Source: Amoebidium appalachense (Eukaryota; Ichthyosporea). From it: a stretch of DNA of 64,000 nt. The translations under genes and the position numbers were made by a program. A model generated the notes under the pieces. It worked only from the letters and a program-made list of their open reading frames with translations. It did no database searches and had not been told where the DNA came from. The first letter of the stretch is position 1; the number at the start of each line of letters is the position of its first letter. The stretch is taken from positions 1,984,001 through 2,048,000 of the forward strand of contig CAVNZM010000018.1 of the NCBI GenBank assembly GCA_963693365.1, given 5' to 3'. Of the stretch, positions 54,790-64,000 are shown one piece after another.

Positions 54790-55339
54790 AGTTCGGTGTG
54801 ATGCAAGTAAGGTTGCTGAGGGGGCCGTGTTATATCAAGTGCAGGAGGGGCAGGATAGAGTGATTGCTTATGCTAGTCGTTCATTTAGTAAAAGTGAACG
54901 TAGATATAGCAATCCGGAGAGAGAGTCCCATGCTATCTTTTGGGCAGTCTCACGGGCATGGGGGTATATACTCGCAGGCAGGACGTTTGAGGTCTACACC
55001 GACCACAAGCCCTGCCTAGCCATGGCCGGCACCACTCGTCTGGTCAACGAGAGGATGCAGAAGTGGGCCGCGGCTCTCGGTGAGTTCTCCTATAAATTGT
55101 TTTATGCCAAGGGTGAAACAATGGTTGACTGTGATGCTCTCTCTCGTGCTGCTTATATTTTGTTTGAAGAAGAGAAGGAGGGGGAGGGGGGGCTAGTGAG
55201 AGACGGGGGGGGAGGGGGGAAGGGGGGGGAGAGTGAGCAGAAAGGAATAGATGCTGTGTCTGTTGATGTTTCTTCTTGGGCTCCGGGGTTGCTTGCTTAT
55301 AAGTGTAGGAGAGGGGGGGAGGTATTTGTCGGTGTCTGA
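54782..55339 (+). CDS. pol: pol part 2: RNase H domain
   Basis: Directly after the G-run the next frame encodes MFKVRCDASKVAEGAVLYQV, then RVIAYASRSFS, NPERESHAIFWAV and YTDHKPCLAM, the catalytic pattern of the Ty3/gypsy RNase H-like domain (D, E and D residues present). It removes the RNA strand during cDNA synthesis. A Glu/Gly-rich linker with several G-runs at 55180-55235 follows. The frame stops at 55337-55339, again one G after a seven-G run (55311-55317) beyond which the integrase frame continues. Confidence 0.85.
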   Translation: MFKVRCDASKVAEGAVLYQVQEGQDRVIAYASRSFSKSERRYSNPERESHAIFWAVSRAWGYILAGRTFEVYTDHKPCLAMAGTTRLVNERMQKWAAALGEFSYKLFYAKGETMVDCDALSRAAYILFEEEKEGEGGLVRDGGGGGKGGESEQKGIDAVSVDVSSWAPGLLAYKCRRGGEVFVGV

Positions 55340-57185
55340 GGTCGGGACCGAGTCTCATGGCTCGGCCCCTGCCTTAGCACCTACGGCTTTGATCTTAGCT
55401 CAGGAGGAAGATGTGTTGATTGGTCTGGTTAAGAATTATTTAAAGGGGCCGGTTGATTCGATTAAATTTACAAATAAAAGGCAGATGATTAAGGTAGCTA
55501 AGTTAGCAAAAATGTGTCAGGTAGAGCAGGATTTAGTTTATCATTGTTCTGGGCCAGACGGACACCGAGTTTGGGTCCCGACGGCACTTGTGCCTGAGGT
55601 TTTGCATATGGTGCATGAGCATCCCATGGCTGGTCATTTAGGTGTAAATAGGACGTTGCTTCGTGTTAATCGTTCGTATTTTTGGCCGGGTATGAGTAGG
55701 GAGGTGAGGGATTATGTGTTGTCATGCATGCATTGTCAGGAAAGGAATGAGAGTCCCCACTCTCGTTCCCGCCCGTCGTTTATTAGGGATTTTAATGTTC
55801 GTATGTTTGAAAGGGTAGCAGTGGATGTGGTCGGTCCTTTTAATTCTACGGTTGAGGGTAACACTGTTCTTGTTACCGTCACCGATGTGGCCACTCGTTG
55901 GGTTGAAGTTTTTCCTCTCCCCACTGCTAATGCCGTTTTGTTTGCTCGTATTTTTGTGGATGAAATTTGTCTTAGGTTTGGTTGTCCTCGTGTTTTGTTA
56001 ACGGATAGGAGTCGTGTGTTTTTAAATCAGTTGGTGTCGGAGGTGTGTAAAATTTTAAGGGTAGCTCATATCACTACGTCTGCATATCACCCTCAAGCAA
56101 ATGCCATCTCTGAACGTGTGCATGCAGTGTTTCAGAAGTCCTTTGGCAAAATGGTGGATGTGGAGGCTAATGATTGGGATCATATGTCTAGGTTTATTGC
56201 TCATTCATATAATTCTACCCCTCATGCTGTGACTGGTTTTTCTCCGTTTTATTTGGTCTATGGGCAGGAGGCTATTAGTTTGTTAGATACGGCACTTTTG
56301 CCGATGGGGGGGGCTGACCGACTAACTTATCCCCACTGGACTGAGTTCCGGGAGCAGCTACTAACCCGGGCCCGGGCTGCACGTGATGCAGCTCTGGCCC
56401 GTACACAGCAGGCACAGGCACGTACAGACGTGTCCACACGTCCGTTACGTGAATTTGCCGAGGGTACTTTAGTTTTAATTAGGGATCATACTAGGAAGAA
56501 GAGATATAAGCAGGAGCAGGAAGGTAAGGGTGAAGGTGAAGGTCTTCGTAAGTATGGTAAGAAATGGTTGCCTCTTTTTATCGGTCCGTATAAAATAGTG
56601 GCTAGGTTAGGTCCGACGGAATATAAGGTGCAGAGGTTAGATAATGAGAGTGATGTTAGATTTTATAATGTAGATGATATAAAGGAATATTATGATAGGG
56701 CCCTTAGGGTTAAACGGCCGGAGGGCCGTCGAGTGTTAGATGCATTCACCCCCGACTATGACGGGTCGGTGGATGTATCGGAGGCTGCAGTAGATAAAAT
56801 TATGGATAAAAAGGTTATCGAAGGTAAGGAAGGTAAGGTAAATTATTATTTAATTCGTTTTGAGGGAGGTTATCAGGAAGATCAGTGGTTGCCTGAGTTT
56901 CATTTGGATTGCCCGTTTTCTATTCGTGCTTATGAGGCTAGATTAGTGCAGAGGGAGTTGCCTAGTGCTCCCTCTCGGCCAAAGAGAGTTATTCCTCAGT
57001 TTAATCGTGGTGTGAAAAAGTCGGTGGGGGAGGGGGCCGGGGGGGGAGTGATGCAAATACACGTAGACACACGGGGGGAGGGGGAGGGAGGGGAGGAGAC
57101 CGAGGAGGAGTGTGAACGTAGTCGTAGGAATTTAATTTATTATCATAGGTGTCTCCGTAGGTATCAAGCTTATGGTGTAGATTAA
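55320..57185 (+). CDS. pol: pol part 3: integrase with GPY/F module and C-terminal chromodomain
   Basis: The frame opens before this point, but continuity with RNase H puts the real beginning of this part near 55320. It has an H-H-C-C zinc module (HEHPMAGH ... CMHCQ), then a D,D,E core: VAVDVVGPF, LLTDRSRVF (in place of the usual DRGTxF) and NAISERVH. A GPY/F module follows at WLPLFIGPYKIVARLG. The C-terminus carries a chromodomain-like segment, VDKIMDKKVI ... YYLIRFEGGYQEDQWLPE, which in related elements reads histone marks and guides insertion. The stop is at 57183-57185. Integrase joins the cDNA to target DNA. Confidence 0.9.
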   Translation, partial: RYLSVSEVGTESHGSAPALAPTALILAQEEDVLIGLVKNYLKGPVDSIKFTNKRQMIKVAKLAKMCQVEQDLVYHCSGPDGHRVWVPTALVPEVLHMVHEHPMAGHLGVNRTLLRVNRSYFWPGMSREVRDYVLSCMHCQERNESPHSRSRPSFIRDFNVRMFERVAVDVVGPFNSTVEGNTVLVTVTDVATRWVEVFPLPTANAVLFARIFVDEICLRFGCPRVLLTDRSRVFLNQLVSEVCKILRVAHITTSAYHPQANAISERVHAVFQKSFGKMVDVEANDWDHMSRFIAHSYNSTPHAVTGFSPFYLVYGQEAISLLDTALLPMGGADRLTYPHWTEFREQLLTRARAARDAALARTQQAQARTDVSTRPLREFAEGTLVLIRDHTRKKRYKQEQEGKGEGEGLRKYGKKWLPLFIGPYKIVARLGPTEYKVQRLDNESDVRFYNVDDIKEYYDRALRVKRPEGRRVLDAFTPDYDGSVDVSEAAVDKIMDKKVIEGKEGKVNYYLIRFEGGYQEDQWLPEFHLDCPFSIRAYEARLVQRELPSAPSRPKRVIPQFNRGVKKSVGEGAGGGVMQIHVDTRGEGEGGEETEEECERSRRNLIYYHRCLRRYQAYGVD

Positions 57186-57300
57186 TTTATTATTTTTCTT
57201 CGTAATTTATTTAATTTAATTTTTTTTAGGAGACTGATTAGTCTATGTCTTTTTAGGGGGTGTTAGATGTAATGTGACTGAGGTGGGACTCAGCTTTTCC

Positions 57301-57318
57301 GGGGGCCGGGGGGGGAGT
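57301..57318 (+). promoter_or_regulatory. Polypurine tract of the retrotransposon
   Basis: The sequence gggggccgggggggagt lies immediately upstream of the 3' LTR. It is G-rich with a CC interruption and matches the position of the plus-strand primer in LTR elements. Confidence 0.65.
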
Positions 57319-57369
57319 TGACATATACTAATCCGTCTCAGCAGATTAGCCTAAGTCTACGATCGAGAT

Positions 57370-57415
<46 letters not shown>

Positions 57416-58058
57416 GGCCCGGGTCCACAGATCATCAAGATCAAGTCCGGGGCCTCAAGATAGCTGTACAGCTGCGTGCATCTTGCCTCTGCCGGCGCAG
57501 GGCATTGGACCACGTCAGCCGGGACAGCCGTCCAATAGAATTCTAATTAGTGTGTAGGATAGATCGTAGGAGGACTTAGGAATGTCATTGTTCGGGCAGA
57601 AGCCCTTTTGTAAGGATTGGCAAGGTTTGATAGTATATGTTGCCAAACGTATTTATATATTTAGATGTAGAGGAAAGGGGGGGGAGGGAGGGGGGGGGGA
57701 GGATAGTATGAAATGTAGATTTAGACTCTGCGGTGCCACTAGGGGGAGGGTGAGGGGTGAGACTTGGATAAATATATTAGTTGAGTAGATCGACTTAGCT
57801 CGTGCAGGCGCACGATAAAAGTAGATCGGAATGTTAATGGAATGTGGCATCGTAGGGGGCCAGGTGATGATGATCTTGTAGGGCACGGCCTTGATGGCCT
57901 CAGTCGTAACTTAGACTCAATCCGTACGGATCTAAGTTTGCCCGTCGGAGCCTGGTCTTAATAAACTTTACCGTTTTTCTGTACACGTTCGTTCCTTTTC
58001 GTGTGTGTACACTTAGTAGAGTGCCGCGTCTCTAGTACACATACATTAGGATACGACA
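57319..58058 (+). repeat. 3' LTR (740 bp)
   Basis: It starts and ends exactly as the 5' LTR. Its first G-run is 44 bases (57371-57414) against 18 in the 5' LTR. It is followed by 27 Cs, the continuation of the target tract. Confidence 0.95.
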
Positions 58059-58255
58059 CCCCCCCCCCCCCCCCCCCCCCCCCCCGCGCCCCTTGCCGCC
58101 AACTCTCATTCCCTCCTCTCCCCCCCTTCCACCCTTCCCCACAGACTTGTGTTGTGCTGTCTGAGCAAAACCCTTCTTCTAACGTTATAGAAACAAGACA
58201 TCTAGTCTACAATTGCAACAGCATTTCACTGTGTGAAGACTTTTTTTTTTGGCAG

Positions 58256-58380
58256 AGTCTGTAACAGAACTTCGAAAAAACGTCCACACGGCCGCCGCCG
58301 GCCGTGCCCTTGCTAAAACATGCCAAAACATGCAAGAAGACCTTCCACTGTCGGACCAAAAAAGATTTTATGACAGATAA
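58256..58380 (+). CDS. Probable terminal exon of an unknown gene
   Basis: A strong acceptor (ten Ts then ggcag) is followed by a phase-1 exon reading SVTELRKNVHTAAAGRALAK, then TCQNMQEDLPLSDQKRFYDR and a TAA stop at 58378-58380. Composition is that of a charged amphipathic helix. No upstream exon was found between it and the 3' LTR, so the retrotransposon may sit in an intron of this gene, or earlier exons may have been missed. No family was recognised. Confidence 0.4.
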
Positions 58381-58918
58381 CGTTCATATTTGCAAAACAG
58401 AAATTTAAGTATTTTGAGGACTATTTATCCCATAAACACGATGGATAAATACGATTTTACACTTCACCTTCATCTAAATTATCATGCGTACTAAAGTATG
58501 CCCAAATGCACTCCATTACCATATATGGTGAAATTGCGTCTACTCAAACGCTTCCTCTGATATGAGCAACTTTTCTTTCATGTATAGTCTCAAAATGACG
58601 TCATCCCAGCTAGTCTCAAAAAATTCGCGTACTTGATAACAGGGGAACTTTCGGGCCAACTAAACGGCGGGTTGGGCCGGGGAGTGGCCCGGCTCGCCAA
58701 TGTAATCTGGCGCGCGGATCCCCTCACCCGTTGTCGTTTCTTTGCCATCTGAACGAAGGTCCAAGCACACTAAAGATGGTAAATGCGTGTACACACGTAA
58801 TAATGATTCCATAAGAATGTCCTTGTATACATATGCATGCCAATGTATACGTATACATATACAGGTACACATCACGGCACACCCTTCAAGTACTAAAGGG
58901 TTTGCATTTCAAGTACAG

Positions 58919-59003
58919 ATGGCGTTCGCCATTAAGAACCCCCATCAAAACGTGGCCGCGGTTCGTATTCTTAATGATGCGGCCGACGCGTGCGGCCGGG
59001 TGG
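58919..59003 (+). CDS. Probable coding exon of an unknown gene
   Basis: The ATG at 58919 opens a frame reading MAFAIKNPHQNVAAVRILND, then AADACGRV, up to a consensus donor G then GTGAGT at 59004. It would end in phase 1. The sequence before the ATG, ttcaagtacag, could also be an acceptor, so this may be an internal exon. The downstream sequence is G-rich and (GT)n to 59670, and no following exon was identified. The phase matches the terminal exon at 58256-58380, but the order is wrong, which would fit tandem gene copies. Confidence 0.4.
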
Positions 59004-59253
59004 GTGAGTGGGTTGGGGGGGGGAGCGGAGGGGCGGGGGGAGTTCCGGGGGGGGGGGGGGGGGGAGGCCGGTGGGAGGGGGGGGGGGAGGGGGGGGGGGG
59101 GGGGGGGGGCATGAGACTCAGTTTGCATGATCCAGCATCAAAAAGTTCATCGGCCAGTCTGCCTTTAAGAAAGAACATGGCAAAACCTGGCCGAGGTGCA
59201 TATCATCTGTGTGTGCCTGCTTTGATACAGTGTGTGTGTGTGTGACGGTTTAC

Positions 59254-59284
<31 letters not shown>

Positions 59285-59362
59285 TCGTCTATGTGTAATT
59301 TGTATGTTTCTGCGCTTGTGTGCACGTGTGTGTGTGTGTGTGTGTGCCACCAGGTGCGTGTG

Positions 59363-59444
<82 letters not shown>

Positions 59445-59610
59445 TGTGTGTGTGCGACGCGCCACAGGCTAAGAACTTAGAAGTGCAACCGTTTATGAGT
59501 TATGGGGGCCCGACCGGACACGTGCCTATGCACCTTTCTCCCTTATGTTCCTTTCTGTGCGGAAATTTTGCGTGTGTGTGCACATGTCGATTCTGTGTAC
59601 GTTTGCCACT

Positions 59611-59670
<60 letters not shown>

Positions 59671-60215
59671 ACGGTGCACGGTGTGTGTTCGTGTGTGTCC
59701 CCCCTGAGGCTCACCCCCCCCCCCCCCTCCCCCCCTCCAAAAAAGAAAAAAAGAAAGAGAACCTCCCGAAACACAGGAAAGGACCCACAGACCCGGGGGG
59801 GAGAAGGGGGGGGGGGGGGGGGGGGGAGGACAGGGGGGCAGGGGAGGGGGGGGGGGGGGGGGGGAGGGCGGAAAGAGGCCCGGAGGGGCGGGGGGGTAAA
59901 TTAGAATGGTTGAAACCTACGGCCGAGAATCCTTAAGATTCTAGACTAGCCCAAATCGACTTTACCTGTTGTCTAAAAATGAGCGATCTCGTATGCCAAA
60001 GTTTACTTGCAGACTACTGTGCATTGCAGTTAATTTAACGCTGGCTTGTGCTCGTTTGTTTTTTTAAAATTTGGGCGGTTCCATTTAGTTTTGTTTTGAA
60101 GTGGGCGTGCGTACGTGCGCCCGCACACTCACTGACAAACTATACACACACGCGCACGTCGTAGGCACACACACGTGCACATACACACGCGCACACACAC
60201 ACACACACACTCTCT

Positions 60216-60270
<55 letters not shown>

Positions 60271-60589
60271 CACACCCACACACACACACACACACGCGCA
60301 CACACACACACACACACAAGAACAATATCAGCAAGTGCATATGCTCGCACACGTATCCAAAGACACACACACACACACAATCTTAGCGCCAGATCTAGGC
60401 TGACTTGTGGCAAACACGCGATTTTTTTCCTTTTTTTCTTTCTTTCATGTCGTATATACATGTAGGATACCAAGAAAGCCCAGGCTGTGCTGCTCGTTTT
60501 TAACTTTTTAATAGAAGCCACTATGAGAAACCATTTTCCGCCAGATCATTCGTCAAGGTGCGCACCCCGGGCCTGGGAAGGCACAGCCT

Positions 60590-60641
<52 letters not shown>

Positions 60642-61247
60642 AAAAAATTTTTTTTAAAGAAACTACGATTATTATACTTCACATCGACCAGCATTCTCAG
60701 ATTCCCAACTTGTAAGCTCAGCGCAGCGGAACAGGCATGGTGGTGACTCGATATGAAAGGGGTTTTTTATTATTATTCAATTCTTAGCCCGTTTTGTTCC
60801 GGAGCGGGTGCCTTGAGGGGTCCCTTAAGGGAACTACCGCCTTCCACTAAGCACCGACTGTGACCCTAGCTATAAGGGAGCTAATAGCGCAATTCAGCTT
60901 CAATATTCATTCTTTTTTTATTTGTTTTATTATGGAATCATCTACAAAAAATAACCAAAAGACTACATCCTTAACTATATTAACCATAGCATGTGGTCTG
61001 TGTGGATGTTTTATTCCATAATTGCGTACTACCAACAACCATAGTTGTATGCTAAGAAAAATACAAAAAAAAAAAAAAAAAAAAAGGTTTACGTGTATTT
61101 ACACACAACGTGCACAACACTATGGATTAACATTTTACCGGAACTTTTACAACGGATATTATACCAAAGTGTTTGCTCCGGCTAGCACTACCGTATGTAC
61201 CAATAGTAATGCGATAGATGTGAGAATTTATATTTTAGATTCTAACG
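59004..61247. other. Gene-free interval with (GT)n, (CA)n and homopolymers
   Basis: G-rich DNA lies at 59015-59110, (GT)n tracts at about 59256-59281, 59366-59441 and 59611-59669, G-rich DNA at 59797-59895, (CA)n at about 60218-60269, and a C-run plus A-run plus T-run at 60592-60655. An R1-related fragment is at 60785-60880, and a 17-base-class A-run near 61067-61085. No gene was supported. Confidence 0.6.
60785..60880 (-). repeat. Dispersed repeat R1, short diverged copy
   Basis: It shares with 39715-39800 the words cgttttgttc, gggaactaccg, a ccac then aagcaccgac order, and a palindromic head (here cttgaggggtcccttaag). It is more diverged than the other copies. Confidence 0.5.
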
Positions 61248-62431
61248 TTAATTTTTGTTGCCGCCTTTGGCCAATATGTCCATCTGCTTTTTCATGTGGT
61301 CGGCGACTCCATTTCCATAGGCCTCAATCTGCGGGAATCAGGGGGGGAAAATAAAACAAAAAAAAAGAAGGAAAGAAAGAAAGAAAGGGGAAAAAAAAAC
61401 AAAAAAAACCAAACACATGTCATTATGATACGTGTTTGAAATGTATCATGATGGGTCACGGCAACATTATACCGAATTAATTGAGTGGCTTGGTTGTGAA
61501 CAACGTCTGAATTATATGGACATGTACTAAATAGGTGAGTAAAATTCAACATACGAATGCAATATGTATAGTATTACGATGCAAGTTATATTGCTACCTT
61601 TGCGGTGATACAAAGGACATTGTAACCAAAAGCCACCACCATCAGTCAAATAAATGACTGCCAGAGAAAGTCGCTTCACTGAATCAGATGCATACTTTTA
61701 TATATATGTATACTTCTATGATATCTAAAACACGAAAAAAACAGGGCAACACAACGTAAAAAGAAAACACGAAATAAATGCATGCATGTGGTAACGCGCC
61801 ACGTTTGAAACGATATCTGAAACACGAAAAAATGGCAGAGTTAGTTTAGCTGTACTATAGCAGGGATTTGCTCATATATCTATGTATATGTACATGCAAG
61901 TTGATTATATCTAAAACACGAAAAACACAGGGCAACACAACGTAAAAAGAAAACACGAAATAAATGCATGCATGTGGTAACGCGCCACGTTTGAAACGAT
62001 ATCTGAAACACGAAAAAATGGCAGAGTTAGTTTAGCTGTACTATAGCAGGGATTTGCTCATATATCTATGTATGTGTACATGCAAGTTGATTACTGTGTC
62101 CATCAAGCAATACACCACAGTGTCATGCCCCGTGATAGTGCACCAAGAAAACACACACTCGCCCTGCGCACGCATCATAGAAATTCATACACCCAAACAC
62201 ACACACACACACACACCACATCCCTCCCTTTCCCCAAAAACACGGCACCCACACAGTCACCTATACATACCCATGCAAGTCCTCCTCCCCTTCCCCTCCC
62301 CCCCCCCCCCCCCCCCCCCTGACACCGGCCCAACCCCACACACACAAACACACAAGCACCGTGGCATACTGAGTCTCACGGGAACTGTTACACTAATGCA
62401 CACACAACACACACACACGCACGCATGCACG

Positions 62432-62484
<53 letters not shown>

Positions 62485-62862
62485 CAAACACACACACATC
62501 CCCTGCAAATCTTTATAAATACCAAGTTCATTCAGGGGGAAGTTCACTGACAGTTAAAGGCCCAGTTAAATGATTAACATGAATACCTGCTTAAACTGTT
62601 TTGAACTTGCCGCGCTATTGTAGGCGTTTGTTGCTCCCGACGCCACCGTGTTTCCAGCTGACACGACCGCGTTCCCAACATCCTTGGCCGTGTCTGTGAT
62701 TTTCCCTCCGACGTCCTTTGCCGTACTAGAAATTGCATTGCCGATATCGTTGAAGATACTCCGGCGCCACGAGGCCGCTTGCGCGCCAGGGGCAGGGTTG
62801 GCAACAAGGGCGAAGATGAGAAAGGCCGCGGCCATAAGCTTGAAAAGACGAGCGGGATGCAT
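61248..62862 (-). CDS. Secreted hendecad-repeat protein, short paralog (2 exons)
   Basis: Exon 1 is 62862-62587 and exon 2 is 61328-61248 (TAA), joined in phase 0, for 357 nt or 118 residues. The leader is almost the same as in the paralog at 42968, ending PAPGAQA. Four 11-residue repeats follow: IGNAISSTAKD, VGGKITDTAKD, VGNAVVSAGNT and VASGATNAYNS. The TAKD element recalls LEA group 3 repeats. The second exon, found by its consensus acceptor cccgcag and its stop, encodes a short helical tail, IEAYGNGVADHMKKQMDILA and KGGNKN. The 1258-bp intron contains a 186-bp tandem duplication and a CA tract. Secretion is inferred from the leader; function is unknown. Confidence 0.75.
61721..62092. repeat. 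186-bp tandem duplication in the intron of the short hendecad gene
   Basis: Two copies, 61721-61906 and 61907-62092, start atatctaaaacacgaaaaa and include ctgaaacacgaaaaaatggc and tatagcagggatttgctcat. They differ by very few bases. The duplication has no coding effect. Confidence 0.95.
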
Positions 62863-62983
62863 TTTGGCAGAATTCTTTTTTCCTTTTCGTGTGCGTGCCG
62901 AGCTAGGAGAGAAGGGTGCAGAGGTCCGAACAGTTTGCTCAAGGAGGCCGCACAAACTGAAGCATCGTAGGCTATTCAAATGC

Positions 62984-62995
62984 TTTTTATAGCCT
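62984..62995 (-). promoter_or_regulatory. TATA box of the short hendecad gene
   Basis: On the minus strand this reads aggctataaaaa, about 125 bp upstream of the start codon at 62862. It is identical to the element upstream of the long paralog at 43078-43089. Confidence 0.7.
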
Positions 62996-63935
62996 CTGAC
63001 TATATCGGGGCGTTTTAACCGTTAAAAAAATCCTGGAATTGTGTCCCCGATCCACGGTCGTTTTTTTTTATTCGAATGCGCCTTTTACGACGTTTTTGGT
63101 GGTCGTCTGGTCGTACTAAATTTCAACCCCTGCCACTGACAATACAAGTCCATGGCCAGCCGCTCGTATCAGCCGACAAACTTGAAGCAAAAAAAATAAA
63201 ATAAAAACAAATCCCGAACTAGCTTTTTTATGAACATTGCAATAGTTTGACGAGGTCTTACAAACAAACAATAATTCGTTAGCGAATGCACAAGGTGGTG
63301 AGAACTTGAAAACGGAGAAGACTTATGTATGTTCGCTGGCCCGGCCGGGTAGCTCGGAATTTTTATGGAATCCATGCTACACCGCCCAATTTTAACCTCA
63401 GGGTTCGATATTTCAGGACTACACATAGCATCACGCACGGAGATCTTTTGGACTCTGTAGCACCTATAGCCTAGTGTAATCTGGATAAAGGGATATATCA
63501 TCAGACAATATGAAAAATCGTATATATTTACACCATGTGTCAGTATGAACTTCTGAAGCAACGGTTGAGGGTTTTGTTTTGTTTACTTTCTTGGCTGGCG
63601 AAAATATGACGTCGCATTCCACAATTCAGTAACCTTCCGGCGTGGTGATAAAGATCTCATTGCCCTCAACGTAGTCAACAACTTGAAGTCAACCTCTCAG
63701 TAAAATACAAGGTTCATAATTAACAAGCGCATATAAAAGAAAAATACTTTCATTTTCTTTTCATTTTTCCTTCATAGTGATCTCAGAGGAGAGAGACGAA
63801 TACAATAGTCCTGAGAACCTATATAATCAAGTACACGTCCAGGCCGCGCATGCGCAAGGGCCGCTATTTCGGATTGGAATGTGATTAGTCGGCTATTTTG
63901 ATATTGTTTAACGGCAGTACCTCAGTGATACGGTG

Positions 63936-63982
<47 letters not shown>

Positions 63983-64000
63983 GGCGGGGGGGGGGGGGGG
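62996..64000. other. Gene-free right end of the window
   Basis: The DNA is unique and AT-balanced up to a G-run from about 63936 to 63980 and another from 63986 to 64000. A minus-strand frame at 63169-63561 has no recognisable feature and is not called. Confidence 0.5.

Larger units (their letters stand above)
49686..58058 (+). mobile_element. Full-length Ty3/gypsy LTR retrotransposon with chromodomain
   Basis: The element is bounded by 712- and 740-bp direct LTRs with TGACA starts and GACA ends, and carries gag, protease, reverse transcriptase, RNase H and integrase in that order, the order of Ty3/gypsy elements. It is flanked on both sides by C, so any 4-6 bp target duplication is CCCC(C) and its length cannot be fixed. 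A purine-rich tract ends directly before the 3' LTR. No obvious TGG-type tRNA primer site follows the 5' LTR. A 30-base A-run lies in the leader near 50486-50515. Three single-G frame breaks interrupt coding. Outside G-runs the LTRs show no difference, so insertion is very recent. Confidence 0.95.

Noticed and set aside
63169-63561. 130-codon minus-strand frame
   Set aside because: It shows no signal, motif, repeat or relative in the window; its length is compatible with chance in AT-rich DNA.

Overview
This window comes from a nuclear genome of a eukaryote, probably a microbial one (protist or alga). The sequence shows GT-AG introns in every multi-exon gene, secretory signal peptides, a Ty3/gypsy LTR retrotransposon, a LINE remnant, and very dense homopolymer G/C tracts and (CA)n, (GA)n and (CT)n microsatellites. 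No bacterial operon structure, rRNA or tRNA was recognised. I could not assign a lineage. An actin-bundling-protein-like gene and several secreted matrix-like proteins fit a protist, but this is inference.

Layout. 1-2852: a large inverted repeat whose left arm runs off the window edge, enclosing a CA microsatellite field and a copy of a dispersed repeat (called R1 here). 4761-12407 (minus): a three-exon gene for a secreted protein of about 1990 residues with ten SdrD B-like modules joined by Pro/Ala linkers; two single extra Gs break its last exon. 13961-14335: a small Cys-containing ORF with a diverged relative at 43460-43840. 14336-21868: mostly low-complexity DNA with a 212-bp inverted-repeat element and fifteen 34-bp minisatellite units. 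21869-24413 (plus): a four-exon EF-hand/coiled-coil gene resembling 34-kDa calcium-regulated actin-bundling proteins. 27512-30575 (minus) and 46977-49285 (plus): two paralogous four-exon genes for secreted Cys-rich proteins built as an internal duplication of a two-exon unit. 30576-42260: repeats, microsatellites, a LINE fragment and a 143-bp foldback element. 42261-42968 and 61248-62862 (both minus): two paralogous secreted proteins made of 11-residue repeats, sharing a near-identical signal peptide and TATA region. 49686-58058: a full-length Ty3/gypsy element with a C-terminal chromodomain, inserted in a C-tract. Orphan exons of unknown genes lie just downstream of it.

How the parts relate. 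At least five genes start with a signal peptide, so the locus is rich in secreted, probably extracellular-matrix or surface proteins. Three of these families carry Asp-rich, DxDxDG-like or hendecad repeats. All five coding frame breaks I could define precisely (two in the matrix gene, three in the retrotransposon) are one extra G on the plus strand inside a G-run, and the two LTRs differ only in G-run length. G-run length is therefore either biologically unstable or overcalled in this assembly, and frame breaks here should be read with that in mind.
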